Assembly (NCBI GenBank): GCA_905160935.1
Contig: CAJHZI010000421.1
Span: 310,001-374,000 of the forward strand
Origin: Enchytraeus crypticus
Lineage: Eukaryota > Annelida > Clitellata > Enchytraeida > Enchytraeidae
DNA length: 64,000 bases
Reading direction: 5' to 3'
A model generated the notes under the pieces. That model did not search any database, was not told where the DNA came from, and saw nothing but the letters and a program-made list of their open reading frames with translations. Shown here in pieces: positions 42,401 through 57,238 of the stretch. A program made the position numbers and the translations under genes. How positions within the stretch are numbered: position 1 is the stretch's first letter; each line of letters begins with the position of its first letter.

Positions 42401-45400
42401 AGACTGTTGTAAATCCGATCCACTATAGGACGGTCCCATGATTTCTGGTTACTGACTGAGGTAGAAGGTGGAGCACTAGATGTGAGGCTTTTGGACCAAA
42501 CTGACAGCGCAACGTCAACGGATCTATCGGCAGAAAGGGAGTACTTATGTAGGATGGCGTCTTGCAACTGCCTCGTTTGTGATTATTATTATTATTATTA
42601 TTATTACTTGAATATATAGGCCTTTAATACAAAGGGCAAAATATCATAACCATAATATCTTCATATTATAATCCAAAAATCATTTGAATGGGAATTTCAA
42701 CTTTTTGTCAAAGGACGTCACAAAACACACTGCACCATGCAGGAAGAGATAAAACTCAAAATCAGGACTTACACATACATGTATATTCTATAATTACGTA
42801 TTCTAGTGTTGACTAATTTATAAACGACAATTACAATACTAGTAGAATGAAAACAGCTGTAACCTCTCTTGAATGGAGTTGATGTAGAGGTTAATGAACC
42901 AGGTAAGCGAGTACTGGTACATAGGATCAATGCTGGGCAGCTCTGATATGGAGAAAAAGAGGATGGACGAGTGATTGGCTATGGGTCTGTAGCCCTGGCG
43001 TGACTCGTCTATCTTCCGCTCTGTCTCCTCCGCTATCTGAGCTCAGTGAATGCATTTAAATGAGGCAATACTTCAAATGATTAACTGAATAACTGATAAT
43101 AAATGTAGTATGTAATTTTTAAAATAATTTTAGAATAGATGACACGTCTACAACACAAGAAATTACAGTGTTATGTTGCTTAATTATGTTGCTGATTCTG
43201 TGGTTTACCATAATTTCTCCTTCTCTTATTTATTTATTTAATACATATATAAATGAATATTACTACTCGTTGCACTTTAACATCACGGACATTGCTGGCA
43301 CGGAATAAATAATAACCTTCCATTACCCATTGGACTACCAGACTCATCTGTGATTTGAACCCAGGTCTCACATTTTTTAGGTGCACACTCTAATAGTACG
43401 ACAAACCCCACCCCACTAGCAGAGTAATTTAGAAATTGATAAGTACATAAAAGAAAAAAGTTAAACTTGCAAACAAACCAAAAATACTGAAGTTATAAAA
43501 ACGCATAGGTTTTAAATGTTATGACTTAAAGGCAGTATTGTCGTAGCTGAAACAAGTTTTAGTTACTTTGTAAACATATTGTTAAAATGTAACACCGCAC
43601 ACAGCGTGCTACCTTTTGTTTCTTGGCTATGTCATCAGCGAGTATCTTGGAGGAGTCGAGGACTTGAATGGCGGACTCGTCCTCGAGGATGTCGCCCTCT
43701 GACGATGAGAGAGTAAAGAGGATCTTATCCTCGATCTCCTTCAGCTGACGCTTGTTGTTAGCGCTCGATATGATCAGCGCCTGTCTCTCTTCTTCTAGTT
43801 CAGGTCTGTACGGCATAGAACACTGCTAGCACTGAATACAATGAGTAGATTATGTCTATATAGTATAAAACACACTGGATATAACAGAAAACATTGATAG
43901 CACTGAATATAACAACTAGCTCTGATATACATGTATACAGCATAATACATTGCTGTTTCAAGACACAGCGAGAGCCTATCCTTCTTACTTTGGTTCTTGT
44001 CAACAGAGCATAGTGCAAATAGCTTTGCAGAAACAGGAGCTCTTGAGAAAATTAATATATAAAATCCGAGCATATCAGGGAATGGTCCAATTAAAAGTCA
44101 AGACAGCTCTTTCATAACTCTCGTCCAACAATACATATGACATAGACACACACCATACTGTGAGGTTAGTATGTAAAGGAGCAGTTTGTGATTATGTACA
44201 TAAATATAAGTTATTCTGTGAATTTTAACTTGTATAATTTTAATCTTAAATGTATTAAGAAATAGGAAGAAGAGTTGGATAGGACACATCCTAAGGGGGA
44301 AGGTCTATTAATAGAGGTCATAGAAGGTAGAATGGAAGGGAAAAGAAACAGGGGCTGACCGAGATTAGGTATATTAGATGATTTAAAGACCCACGCATAT
44401 GTGGAAATGAAGAGGAAAGAGGAAGACAGAGAAGAGTGGAGGCGTTATATAACATGGACCTGCCAGTAAGCAGTGCACTAAGAGAGCGAGAATCTTAATC
44501 TTAGAAATCAGTGGTTCGATGCCCCCGGTCGACTGACACTGACAGTCCTGCGCCATTAAAACTGACGTTAAACTTATCTTTTGTAGTAGTAAGATTATTT
44601 TAAAATATTCTCCTCAGGCATTCCTACTGATCAACTGATCTGAAGCTTAATAACTTTAAATTTGAAGTTGACAATAAAACATCGCAGGGACAACCTCTCT
44701 TTGGCGACGACGATGCCGAGCAGCTGATCCTCCAGGCCCTCTGGTGTTATGACGAAGTTGAGCAGCACGACCTTGGTGGCGACCTCTGGCAGGTAGTGAG
44801 GGTTGCGCAGTTTAGTCGTGATGTAGAACCGGAAGTCGCTGCTGTACTCGATCACGTTCTCTCCCAGTCTGATCATCTCAACTCCGCCTGATCAAGTATC
44901 AGCAGAAAAACCATACAACTGCCACTTACTGGTTGACTAAATGATCAAGTCACTGACATTTGTGTTTACATAGATAATTACAATATTTGTTTAATTTCAT
45001 CCAAAAGTTGCTCATGTAGATATAACAGAAACCAAATATGTTTTCTTCATAAACTCTCTTATTCACTTTTGATTCACTCTTTCACAAACCTAATCTGCAG
45101 AGAACATGACTTTATCGAAAGGTCTGATGACACAAATATATGCGAAGTCGGTTAATATAAAAACAAAACATTAAAAATTACATATACATGTATACATAAA
45201 TAATATATACAAGAATACGCTTATGGACAAACAAATATACATGTACAAGTACATAAAATACGAAAGCAAATAACCAAACGAATACAAACCTCTGCTTGTA
45301 ATGTGCGCACACAGGCTTAAGTACATTAAACTGATGCAACAACACGCATACTTACAATTCAGCGATTCATTCACGACATGAAAAGTTCATCTGTATAAAT

Positions 45401-48400
45401 AATTATAATTTGGTATATATATTTTCTACATAGAAGTATTCTGCAGGAATATTCAATAAATGGCTAACTCTGCTTGAAGGTGGTCTTCAGTAGAAGTGGC
45501 TCAAGAGAAGGGTCCAACTCCTCCCCTACGTTCTCTAGCAGCAGAGGATTGCCGAAGCTCACGCAGTTCTCCAGTATACGTATGTAATCAGAGTCCGTGA
45601 TCTTTATGACCGACAGCTTGTTATCCTTCTCCATGTTCTTGGTCCAGCGATTAGCCTGACCCTGTGGGTCGATCATCAGCGGCCTGAGAGCAAACAGAGT
45701 TACTAGGTACTGGTCGAGCCTCCAGACACGATTGGAAGTCATTGTATTATCAAATACTGTCAGAAAATTTATCAAATTATAATTTAAAACAAGTATAAAA
45801 TTTCATTAAATTACTACGAGAATATCGTCACTTGCTTAATTATTGAATTAAAAATAATTACTTGTACAGCTTAACAGTAAGAATCTTTAACCCAACGCAA
45901 AAATAAAAGTATAAATAGATCAAAAATAAATATAATCCTATACAATGTGACGTATATAGGTTTGAAACAATATGAGAAAGTATTGAAAGTTTCGAGCTCA
46001 GAATGAAATCTAGATTACAAAGTAATCTAGATAGTATAAATTTAAGTTTCATTGGAAAAATTCCGTGAATATAGATATTTACCATCTCCTGGAGTTTGCG
46101 ACTATGACACCGTTGTCAATGGAGAAGCCGTCCCGAGGCAGCCCAGCGATGTTCCAGGCCTGTATGAGCACTGGCTCACCCAACACTCGTGTGATGGAGA
46201 AATGACCGGACATTGGCAACTGCTTGTCCTATCAATGTACATCAATTTAAAGTCAGGCACTCTATCAAGCAACGCATAGGTCAATCAATTTACAATACAA
46301 ATATATATCACATTACATCATTCGACACGATTAATGAGAATAGACTAGTAGATAAATATAGTTTTACAGAAATTGATTAATAAGGCTTTGAAGCCATTTT
46401 ATCTCGAAAATATTAAATCTAAGCATTAAATATTATTTAGCACTTGGTATCCTTATATTACAATTATTTAACATATCGAACCTAGCCACTCGGAAAATCG
46501 CCAAATCTCTAAATCAAGATATTTTAGAGATAGATGTTTAATGAAATAGCGACCAATATTTCATGTGGCTTCATTACTAGTGGCAGCCTACCCTACAGAG
46601 CTGCGCCCAGTCAGCCACGCACTGGTCTCTGAACGAGATGGTGAAGGGACCGAGGTAGGCGATGACGCCGGCAGAGAGAAGCACATCACCGAGCAGGTTG
46701 TCGTAGTCTGCCTGGATGCTCTTAGTCGCCTCCGTCCATCTCACGTTCTCTCCACCCAACCCTCCTATCAGCTTCTGAGCTCTTATCAGCTTCTTGGCCA
46801 CAAGGTCTGCCTGAAATCAACCAATTCCTCAATCAATGGATAGATAAATAAATCAACCAGTCACTCAATCAGTCAATCAATCAATAAATCAATCAATCAG
46901 TCAGTCAGCCAGTCAGTCAATCTATCAATTAATTGTGCAGTTATTAAACTTGGTTTTTACAGTCAATTAAGAGTTGCTGCAAGCCCTCAGCCCAAGGGCT
47001 TTGCTTCTGCTGATTGTTGATAGCAACCAAAATAATTTCGCCATAATTTATAATATAAGTACGTCCTAAACCCTCGAAAAATGGAATTGAGAGCCCCTAT
47101 AAAATTACGTTTAATAAAACCTTTGCGCTAATCAAGAACACCATGCCAAAGTATAATTTGGATCCCATTAACGGTTAGTAGAGAATAAGAAACACACAGA
47201 CTATAAGGAACACACTGACATACAGACTTAATGTACATTTATTACATTTATATCGATTTATTGATTGACTGACGTAGTGAACACATGGATATTAAAAATA
47301 AAATGGCAGCAGACATTTCGGTAGAAACTAATACAGAAGTAGAAACGATGACGTAGATCGACTCAATATCATAACAGATTGAATTAAAAATAACAACGAA
47401 GTATTTAAAAGTAATTCTTTATAACGTTATGTGTTGAATAACAACATGGCATTGCCGAAATGACAATGAAAACAAGCTCGATCCTGTCATAGTTACCTGG
47501 GCCTCTAGCTTCGCTTTGTTATCTTTCTTATCCTGTAACTGTATGTTCAGATTAGCCAGTTTATCTTCAACTGCCTTCAACTCTTTGCGCTTCTGTTCTA
47601 AAGCAGCCATTGTGGCCGCTAGCGCAGCCTCTGCTTCAGCTAGCCTGGCTTTCATGGGCGCCACGACCTTGGCCACCTTGTCGTACACCTCCATGGCCAG
47701 CACCCACTTGCACAGCCCCTCGGCTGCTGAAGACGCCTTGGCTGCCGTGGCCGGGTTGAAGTCTGCATTGCTCAGATACTCCTTGCGAATCTTTGCCATA
47801 TAGGCTGCCTACAACACACAAACGGACTAAATCAATCAATTAGTCCTTAAGAAATTAATATATGGCTAAATACGACGTAAGCGCAGATAATTATTAGATC
47901 GTAGCCGAATATCTTGTCATAGTACTGAAACATTCTCTAATGATTTCGGCTTTGATCTACAGGATGGATATCTCATCAGAATTTGAGGATTTGTTTGCAT
48001 GCCTTTACAGGCAAAGCTAAACGATAGCGCAAAGTTCTAAATGTAAAAAAGCTAATCTAATAATTTACTATTAATAAAACTGACTAAAAGTCAGTTTCCT
48101 AACTCAAAAGTGATGTCAGTGACGGGCGAGCCCAGGATTTTAACCCCGCACATAATGATCCGCGGTCGAATATCTTACCGACATCGCCACTTGCTCTAGC
48201 CAAATGCACAATGGCTGAATAAAATTTACACAGTAAATAAAAATGAGTATCCTTACTATTAAGAAGTATAGGCCCAATATTTTCAGTTACTGTATTTCCA
48301 ACTATATTATCTAAACCAGACGAACAAGAACTTTGGCGAAGTAAGAAAGATTTTATTAGCTAGAGATGTATATAGGTAGTGTGGTAGGTTACATACTGGA

Positions 48401-51400
48401 ATGTTATCTTTGTCGTACTGCATGAGATCATTCAGTAAGTTCATATCTCCGAGAACTCGCTTAGACGGGCCCCAATAGTCCAACACCTGTCGAAACACAT
48501 CAATTCATAATTGCAGCAAAATAGTCGTTAAAGTTCTCATAAAGCCTCAATATAGAATTACATTAATTATAAATTATTTCGATATTTATAAATATTGCAA
48601 AAGCCGCAACCGCAAAGATGGAACAAAGATGGAACAAAGATGGAACAACGATGGAACATAGATGGAACAAAGATGGATATGAGCTAATCTCAACAGAACA
48701 AAAGAAATAACTTTCTTGAGTTCAGAATTATGAATCTCAATCAATATTTATTAAAACACAAATTGAGAACAGGCAGATCATGTACAGACACGTGCTATAA
48801 ATAGTACTAGCACAAACATACTGTTGAATGACAATATCAACATTTCTGCGAAATATCAGTGCATAAATCCTCCATTCCTTCAGAAATCATGAGTTTAGAT
48901 TTGTTCGAGGTTATGCTTAGCAATAGGCCGGTTTAGTAATGTACTGGTTAGCGGGGCGAATGGATAGCACGCCTGTATGAAAAGCAGGATGCTATCGGTT
49001 CGAATTCCAGCCTGATAGTCTCTGCCAATATCATTAATGTTACGTAAATAGACGTTAAGCTTAGCTTTGCAGGCGTCATAGTATATATCAGGTATTTCTG
49101 CATCTGACTAGTCATTTAGGATACATAGGACAGTATACAGTGTCTGATAGTGAGAGAGAGACCGACAGACAGAACGAGAAGATTACCTTGTGCCCAGTGG
49201 CAGGGTCGTTGACCTTGTCTGGCTCGACACCCTTCATCACACAGACAGCAGCCATGACGAGCTTGACGCCTGCTGGCGGGTTGTTCATCGCCTTCATGAT
49301 GGCGATGTCTGCAGGCTGAACAGTGTTACCAGTGAAACAACAAAAGTGAGCAAATGTCTAGAGCAACTAAGATAATCCTATACAGTAACACAAGGCGATA
49401 CATAATTGGTGATATATAATTTATTTTAGATTCTGTAAGAAATACTGCTTAAATTTCTACTTTAAAAGATAATAGAATACATAAATTTTAAATCTAAGAT
49501 ATACAGGAGCGATTTTACATGTCTGTATAGCGCATTTTTCAATAATTGCGTTTTCTTTCTTTATAGCAATTTCTTTATTCTCTGTATTTTTACCTGCAGT
49601 ACCAATCTTTTGTTATCGCTCCTGTATTTCTTATAATTTATTTATTCCATTATCAGTTTCCTTTATGAAACTGATTTTACAGACATACTGAAGCAAACAA
49701 CACTTCGAGCTATGCACTATTAATGCAGTCAGAACTTCGGGATGACGGGATGAAAGGAAAACCAAGAACTCTACAACTACTGCATGGAGACTAAAAGCAA
49801 ACATTTCTTAAACAATGTGCGACAGCGGTGAACAGGCAAGATTAGGAGCAGACCTTGATCGTATCGAGAGCAGCAATGGCAGCTTTGAGAGCCGGCAGGG
49901 CCTCAGCTAGCTCTGCCTCACACTCGTCCTTGAGTTTCTTGGCTTCAGCAGCCTGTTCGCTGGCTATCAGCTCCTCACCCTGAACCTTCTCCCTGATCTT
50001 CTGAGCCTCGATGGACTCCTTGTTGATGACCTTCATCATCGCCTCGGCGTCCTCGGCTGACTTAGCGAGCTGTGGCTGCAGTGACGTCAGCTCCTCCTGC
50101 ATGATCGCCACCTGTCGACGAGGATATAAACAAATACATAAAAGACTCAAGAGAAATAATATGACATAATATTATGAATATCAACGAAGTAAGGATGTGG
50201 TTGAAAGTGGCAACACAGAGAATACACACTGATAAATACTTTTCATTCTTATCAATACGATAATACCTATTTATTATCAGGATAACATTTTTTAAGTATT
50301 ATCCTGAAGGTTTCTTGTCATTATTGTAACTCCTATAATTCCTTTATACAATATATTCAAGAACTAGATCTAACGTTGGCACGTTCTGTTTTTAGATTTC
50401 CTTTGAGAATTTATAACATACGAGTACCATATGAGTGTAAATTTCAATAGTTGATTGGACGTTAGAAGTCTACACTATCAAGTGTCCCATTTATACAATG
50501 TCTGAATCCACACGCTCGATAAGTAGATGAACATGAAAGAATTCAATCAGGTTGAATACCAGAGTCATGGCCGTAGTGACGTCAATTCAGTCTCTTTAGC
50601 AACTATATGGCAGTTATCAGTAAGCAATTAATTTAAAAATAAAAATTGCACTAATAGAGAGAAACCATTTAAGTTAAACCCTTCTTCAGATCTCCATAGA
50701 CATATAATAATGAAGGTTTAGCGCCCGTTTCCTCATCCAAGGATGATGTCAGGGACGTCTGGATAAAGATCTCTAGTACAGAATGCTATCCTACAACTTT
50801 AAGATATGTCTGTAATCACACTATATAGTTTAATAGTCACTGCTAATTCAAATCTTCTAAGTTTAACCCTTATTTACGGGAAATTCTCCGTAATCTCAAA
50901 TTTAAAAAAAAAATCAGCAAAAATTCTGAGTAAATGTACAAATTAGAATTCATGAAGCGGTGAATGGAGAAAAAATGTCTGCGATCGAAGATTCATCAAA
51001 TAATTGTGGATTTTTGAGACTCGTCGACTCATTCACTAATCTTACGCAGTGATTAGCACAACCTGTCCCGAGGCAAAAGCGAGTTTCTCTAAGCCTACGA
51101 CGTAGCGCATCTTCATGACTGACAGCTGGTTCTGCTTGCTGTTCATCAGACTCTTGAGCGAGGCGATCAGCTCCAGGTACGAGGTGGGCGTCACGTACGT
51201 GTGTCTACCCATGTCTCTGAGAAATCTGAGATAAATGAATGAATAAATCATTGAATAAGTGAAAGAATGAATAATGAATAAATGAATATATAAAATATGT
51301 AGAATGAATGAATACATCATTCTCATCCTCATCTTCCCTAGAATTCCAGTTTAACCACTCTGTCGCACACTAATTACAATACGCCCATATCATTCCATTC

Positions 51401-54400
51401 GTTGAAATTTGTGCAGCAATTTCGGAAGCCTAGGAGCTCACTAACTGAATGCCCTTTCTGACGTTGATTTGGATCTTATTTTTATTCTTATTTTTATGTC
51501 GCCTTTTACAACAAGTGCTGTACACGGTTGATTTAATCTTCAAGCAACCCGGACACAACACGGGGACATGAAAAAATGTCATCTGAATATACAAGCGCAC
51601 AAATAGACAAATTAGAAAATAAATTAATAAATTATTAAATTACATAAAATATAATTTATTTCAACAGCATCACTTCATATCACATCACCTAATAACAGTC
51701 ACATCACCCAATGACAGTCATATTACCTAATAACAGTCACATCACCTAATGACTGTCACATCACTTAATGACAGTCACATCACCTAATGACAGTCTTATT
51801 AGCTAATAACAGTCATATTACCTAATGACATTCACATCACCTAATGACAGTCACATTACCTAATTGCAATCACATCACCTAATCGCAATCACATTCCTAC
51901 ATTTCTAGAACATCCCTCAAGATCAACACTGATCCAAGATTCAAATCCTACGCTCTTGGGTGCTTGATATAGACAGTGAGAATCGTGGACTAATGTTAAC
52001 ACGATGCTTGTTCTAGGATGATACACTACCTGGCAGAGAGCTGAGCAGCCGATGTGTGGAAGTACTTGCAGATGTCAACAGTTGACTTTTTGTGTTCCTC
52101 TGAGATCTTCACTTTCTCCAGATACTGAAAGCCTACTCGCTCCAGAGCATCCACCGGCCAGGCCTGCAATATCACACAACTGCGGTCAGCAAGCAGTAAC
52201 AGCTGTCAGCAAGTAAAATCAGCTGCGAGTAAGCAGAAACAGCCGTGAGCAAGCAGAAACAGCTGCGAGCCAATGGAAACAGTTTCGACTCTACAATTTG
52301 AAGTCGAGCGCCGCTCAACTGGACGGAACTGATAGCTGTGTTTTTCTCTTCACTGATGCACACGCGTTAGGCGCCTCCTATGAACTGCTCTAGTTCTCCT
52401 TTTATCTTCATTCTCTAAATATTTATGACGCGAATGACAACTCTCACTTTAACCTTGACATTATCTTCAATAAGGAAATGCTTAATAAACAATCTTGCAA
52501 GAATATCACTACACACTGATGATATGATTGAGAAGGAACATAGGAATAAGAAATGAATTTAAAAATGAGGCTCAAGCTTCAGAGGCTTCACTAATGTAGA
52601 ATAAGTAGGCGAACGTCGTCAGCACAGTTGGCCTCTTAGTTGAGCAACAACAACAACTAACCGTACAGTGATGATAAGACACATACCTGAAACCAGTCTA
52701 TAGTGCAGCAGTTGATGAGAGAGGGGTACTGACGCAGACGATTTCTGAACGCGTTGCCTATGGGACTAAAGGCGATGATGATGTGAAGATTCTCTCTGCA
52801 GCGACTCACAAAGAACGCGAACAAGGCGAGAGGGGTGAATTCAGCTGACTTATCTCCACCCTGTGCTGCAGCTCTCACAGCCTGTAAACATCATGTAAAG
52901 ATCTAAAGATTTACTTGTATGCAGCCTGTGCTGCAGCTCTCAAAGCCTATAAACATCATATAAAGATCTAATGATCTACCTGTATCCAGCCTGGGCTGCA
53001 GCTCTTATAGCCTGTAAACATCATATCAATATCTAATGATCTAATTGTATCCAGCCTGTGCTGCAGCTCTCACAGCCTGTCAACATCATATCAAGATCTA
53101 AAATATTGTTGAAAATGATTTTCTTATGAGAGTATAATTTCAATTAAACTCCTACAAATCTACCCTTCTTTATAACTCAGACAACAGTTAATTATGTCGA
53201 AGACGGCTATACTAATTACAATCTAGAATTGAATATAAAACAAACCTCAGCTAATTCTGCCTTTTCATCCATGGCGAAGAGATTAGGCACCTCTCCAGAG
53301 TTGAGCAAGCTGTCGATGTCCTCGAGGAAGAGTTCTTCTTTGATCTGAGAGTCAGTCATTAGAAACGTCGTGGGCTTGTTGAGCGCTCCAGCCTGCTTCA
53401 ACACTTTCTTCAAATCCTCCCTCCACTCAGTCTTGCCGTAGTTTTTGGAGATCTCGGGCTGGAAGAAGTTCATACCGGACATGGAGACAGCGAGACGAGT
53501 GAGGGATTGTCTTCCACTGCCTCCCACCCCCACCAGCAGAGCGTTTCCATTAGCCACCCTCAACACACGGCATATCCGTGACAAATGCTCCAACACGTAT
53601 CTATCAGTACATATGATACACCTCAATACATGCTAAGCGCTCAAATACTTACCTATAAATGCATAATAAAATACATCTTAATTAATACATTATAGCTGCT
53701 CAAGCACTTATCTACTGATAGACGTGTATATACAATACCTTTCAATACACGATATGTGCTCCAGCTCGTGTTTATAAATACAAACAACGCATCTTAAGAC
53801 TTGATATCTAATAAACAAGTGCTTGCGAGCATTTCTTTCGTATAAAGCGCTTCGTCAAATAACAAAACTTACACTACAGCATGATATAGTACATATGTCA
53901 ATGATGGCATATATTTCCTCAGATAGCTATCAACAGAGTTTAAATCTCAACTCATTCACATGACAACTTCGCACACTCCATGTTCAGTGATGTGAGATGC
54001 TCAAGATAAGCTGATAGTTGTTTGTTTGTCGAATAGTCTTAAATAGACGACAAGCTTTTGTAGAATTCTACTTAAACGAGTACTAAATCATTAGCGAATA
54101 TCAAACTTGTAAAATTGTTAGCACAGAGATGATTTGTCATAATATGTTAATGTACAAGGTAGTTTTCCTAGATTAATAACACCGAACCTGAATATAACGA
54201 GGTCCATGGCAGCTTTGTGCGTGGCGTTGTATTCCTTGAGGGCAAGCTGAGCGACCTTGTAGAGCCCCTCAAGGTCAAGCACCTCCTCATAGACTCTGTC
54301 CTCTATGTCTCTGTCAGGCACCAGGTAGTCTCCGAACATCAGACTTCTCAGGTCTTCCTGCTTCACCTGACAGCAGTCGAGTACATAGATGTAACGACAA

Positions 54401-54893
54401 CACGGACAGCATACATCGCATACAATAATAAGTTCTCTAGCCATATATTTCTGACAAATGAGTTTCAGGGTATATATATTTCGTTTACTGTTGTTTCAAT
54501 GTTGTCTTAAGAGAAATCTACCGTACAAAAGTAGACAACATTACTGAGGCAATACCCATACCAAACCTTAATGTAGCCTTCCATTTAAAAAATATGACTT
54601 CTTGGATATAATACTCATTTTAGCATACAATAGAGGAACAATACTAAAATTCTAAACGACGGCTGACAAGTACGGCTGTTAATTATTGAATTATCAATTA
54701 ATTCTCAGAAGAAATTGGTCAAGTTAGATTGATGGATTATTCAGCTGAATTGGATGTTAGTATAAACAGTTATCGATATAAGAGTTTGATTTTGGCGCTT
54801 TAACAAATTTCAACTGAAAATTAATAGATCTATAACATTATGTATATAAATATTATGTATGTATACATTATATATATATATATATATATATAC

Positions 54894-54936
<43 letters not shown>

Positions 54937-54951
54937 CAATATATATATATA

Positions 54952-54983
<32 letters not shown>

Positions 54984-57118
54984 CAATATCTCAATTAAAA
55001 AATGAAATAAATTAAAAATTGAAACATTTAAATAATACTAAATTGTGAATAACTTCTAAATTGAAAAAAGCCATCTAAAAACCATTTCAGAAACAAATTT
55101 TCCCACGATTTAAAGTAAAGCTGCGGTAAAAAGAAATTTTGTTAGCTGCGAAAGTACCCCGTGTAGTAAGTCGATAAGTAAATATTCAATAGTAAGCATG
55201 ACTGTAATTTCGTAATTTAAGAGTCGGAAAGTTTACTTAGTAGCCCTATTTGAACTTACACATAGTTACTAATAAGTATTTCATCTAAAATGACACTACT
55301 ATTACACGATTAATTCTAAATCTAGAGTGTCTTTAGGAAAGATATTTCATTCAAAAATGGTTATTGTGATTAACAAGAATTTGTTACTTTAGAACAAATA
55401 TTTTTAATGACCTAAACTAAACTTGAGAATACAACCATACCTTGCCTCCACCCTGACCACCGTTAGACAAATGTTCGAAGACCGAATCGAGACTTTCTTT
55501 AAATTGATCTTTCAACAGTTCCTTTATCTTACTGCAATATATTTTTACAAATTCTGCTAAATAAGCTTTATGCAGAATATCACACACTGTTTACAGTTAC
55601 TAGTCATATACTTTTGTATCATATATTATAAAAGTGAGGCGATTGTTCCTAGCCCTCTTTAGTATCTTAGAAATATAAACGATATCAGCCATTGTATATT
55701 ATGATATCTCAGATAAAATTTAGTTGAATTAAAATCTGGCTATTAAAGAAGGGTTTCTTATTTTCAGTCCTACACAACGATTCATACTGCCATCAAACGT
55801 TTAATTCAACTGAGCTCAATTGAGGGTTGATTAGAGAGGATCTCGAATATTTGACACAAAATAAGTTACAATATTCGCAGTTTTACCGTTAAAACGAAAG
55901 TTACCTTCTTCAAATGAATAAATTCGAACTTAAATATGTTCTTCTAGAACTTGAGAGGATGGATATAGATAGAAAAAATATAATAAATATTTATTATTTA
56001 AAAATGGTCAGAAAAGGGATTAATAAATCTTAATCCGATTCCGATTCGCAATGGGATGAATTTCTATTAATATTAATCAAGGGCTTATAAGGGGATATGG
56101 CGTAACGATTGGATTGTTCGCATCGGAAGCAAGTGGCATTGGTTCAAAACCAGATCAGTCACCATAATGATGGATATCCCCTTGGGCGAATGGTTGGTTA
56201 ATCATATATAACAGTTTACTGCCACTTAACGCTATCAAATCGCAAAGATATGACAAACCATGGAGAAGATTAATAGTAACCTGCCAGAACATCTAAAGCA
56301 GTCTAAATGGTTTTAAAACAGGCAAGTAGGTGTGTTTTGACCCAGTACATTATTATTGTTATTGCTCCTCTGATGAGACAATTAAGGTTAATCATTACGA
56401 TCATATTTATATTAAAATTCTTGTCCGTTTCAAAGCAAACAGAAAATGCTTGTATTTGAAAAAATTAAAGTGAAAATTGAATAAGAATTTCTAAAACATT
56501 AACATGCATATGGAACAAAAAAATACATACTCGAAGAGCCAGTCTCTATCTGCATCGTCAATCAGTCGATCATAGAACACCCTCATCACTTCATGCACCC
56601 ATAACCTACACATAAAACATCCTCATCACTTCATGCACCCATAATCTACACATAAAGAATCCCCATCACTTAATACACCCATGAGGTACACATAAAACAT
56701 CCTCAATGCTTCATGCGCCAATAACCTACACATAAAACACATCCTCAAAACTTCATGAACTTCCCCGAATAACTTAAGTAAAAGAGACAATCCTCAGTTT
56801 ATGCACTCACAATCTACACAAAATTAATATTCCCTTCACACACCCATAACTTACACATAGCACATTGAAAATATCCATAGTGTGTACTCACAAGTACAAC
56901 ACAATACACAAACAAAAAGATTAAAATCAGAATAAATGATTTTATTATTCATGCATTGTCACTTTGCCATTGGATGAGAAGAATCAGAATCTAGTTAAAT
57001 ATAAATCCAGTCAGGATGCATCAGTCAGGTTTTCTTAGTCTCCAAACATATAAACAATCACGAGTACATGAACACGTTAAATAAAATAAACAAATACATT
57101 CCTGAAATAGACATATAC

Positions 57119-57176
<58 letters not shown>

Positions 57177-57185
57177 CAACATATA

Positions 57186-57238
<53 letters not shown>

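Noticed and set aside
43806..43960. Possible eighth junction-derived array, upstream of w21
   Set aside because: Words such as TAGCACTGAATA recur, but similarity to the exon start is too weak to claim.
48947..49030. tRNA gene
   Set aside because: A and B boxes are present but the arms do not pair into a cloverleaf, and the sequence continues into a SINE tail.
51670..51905. 19-bp array as another splice-junction array
   Set aside because: The unit does not resemble the end of w11, w12 or any nearby exon.
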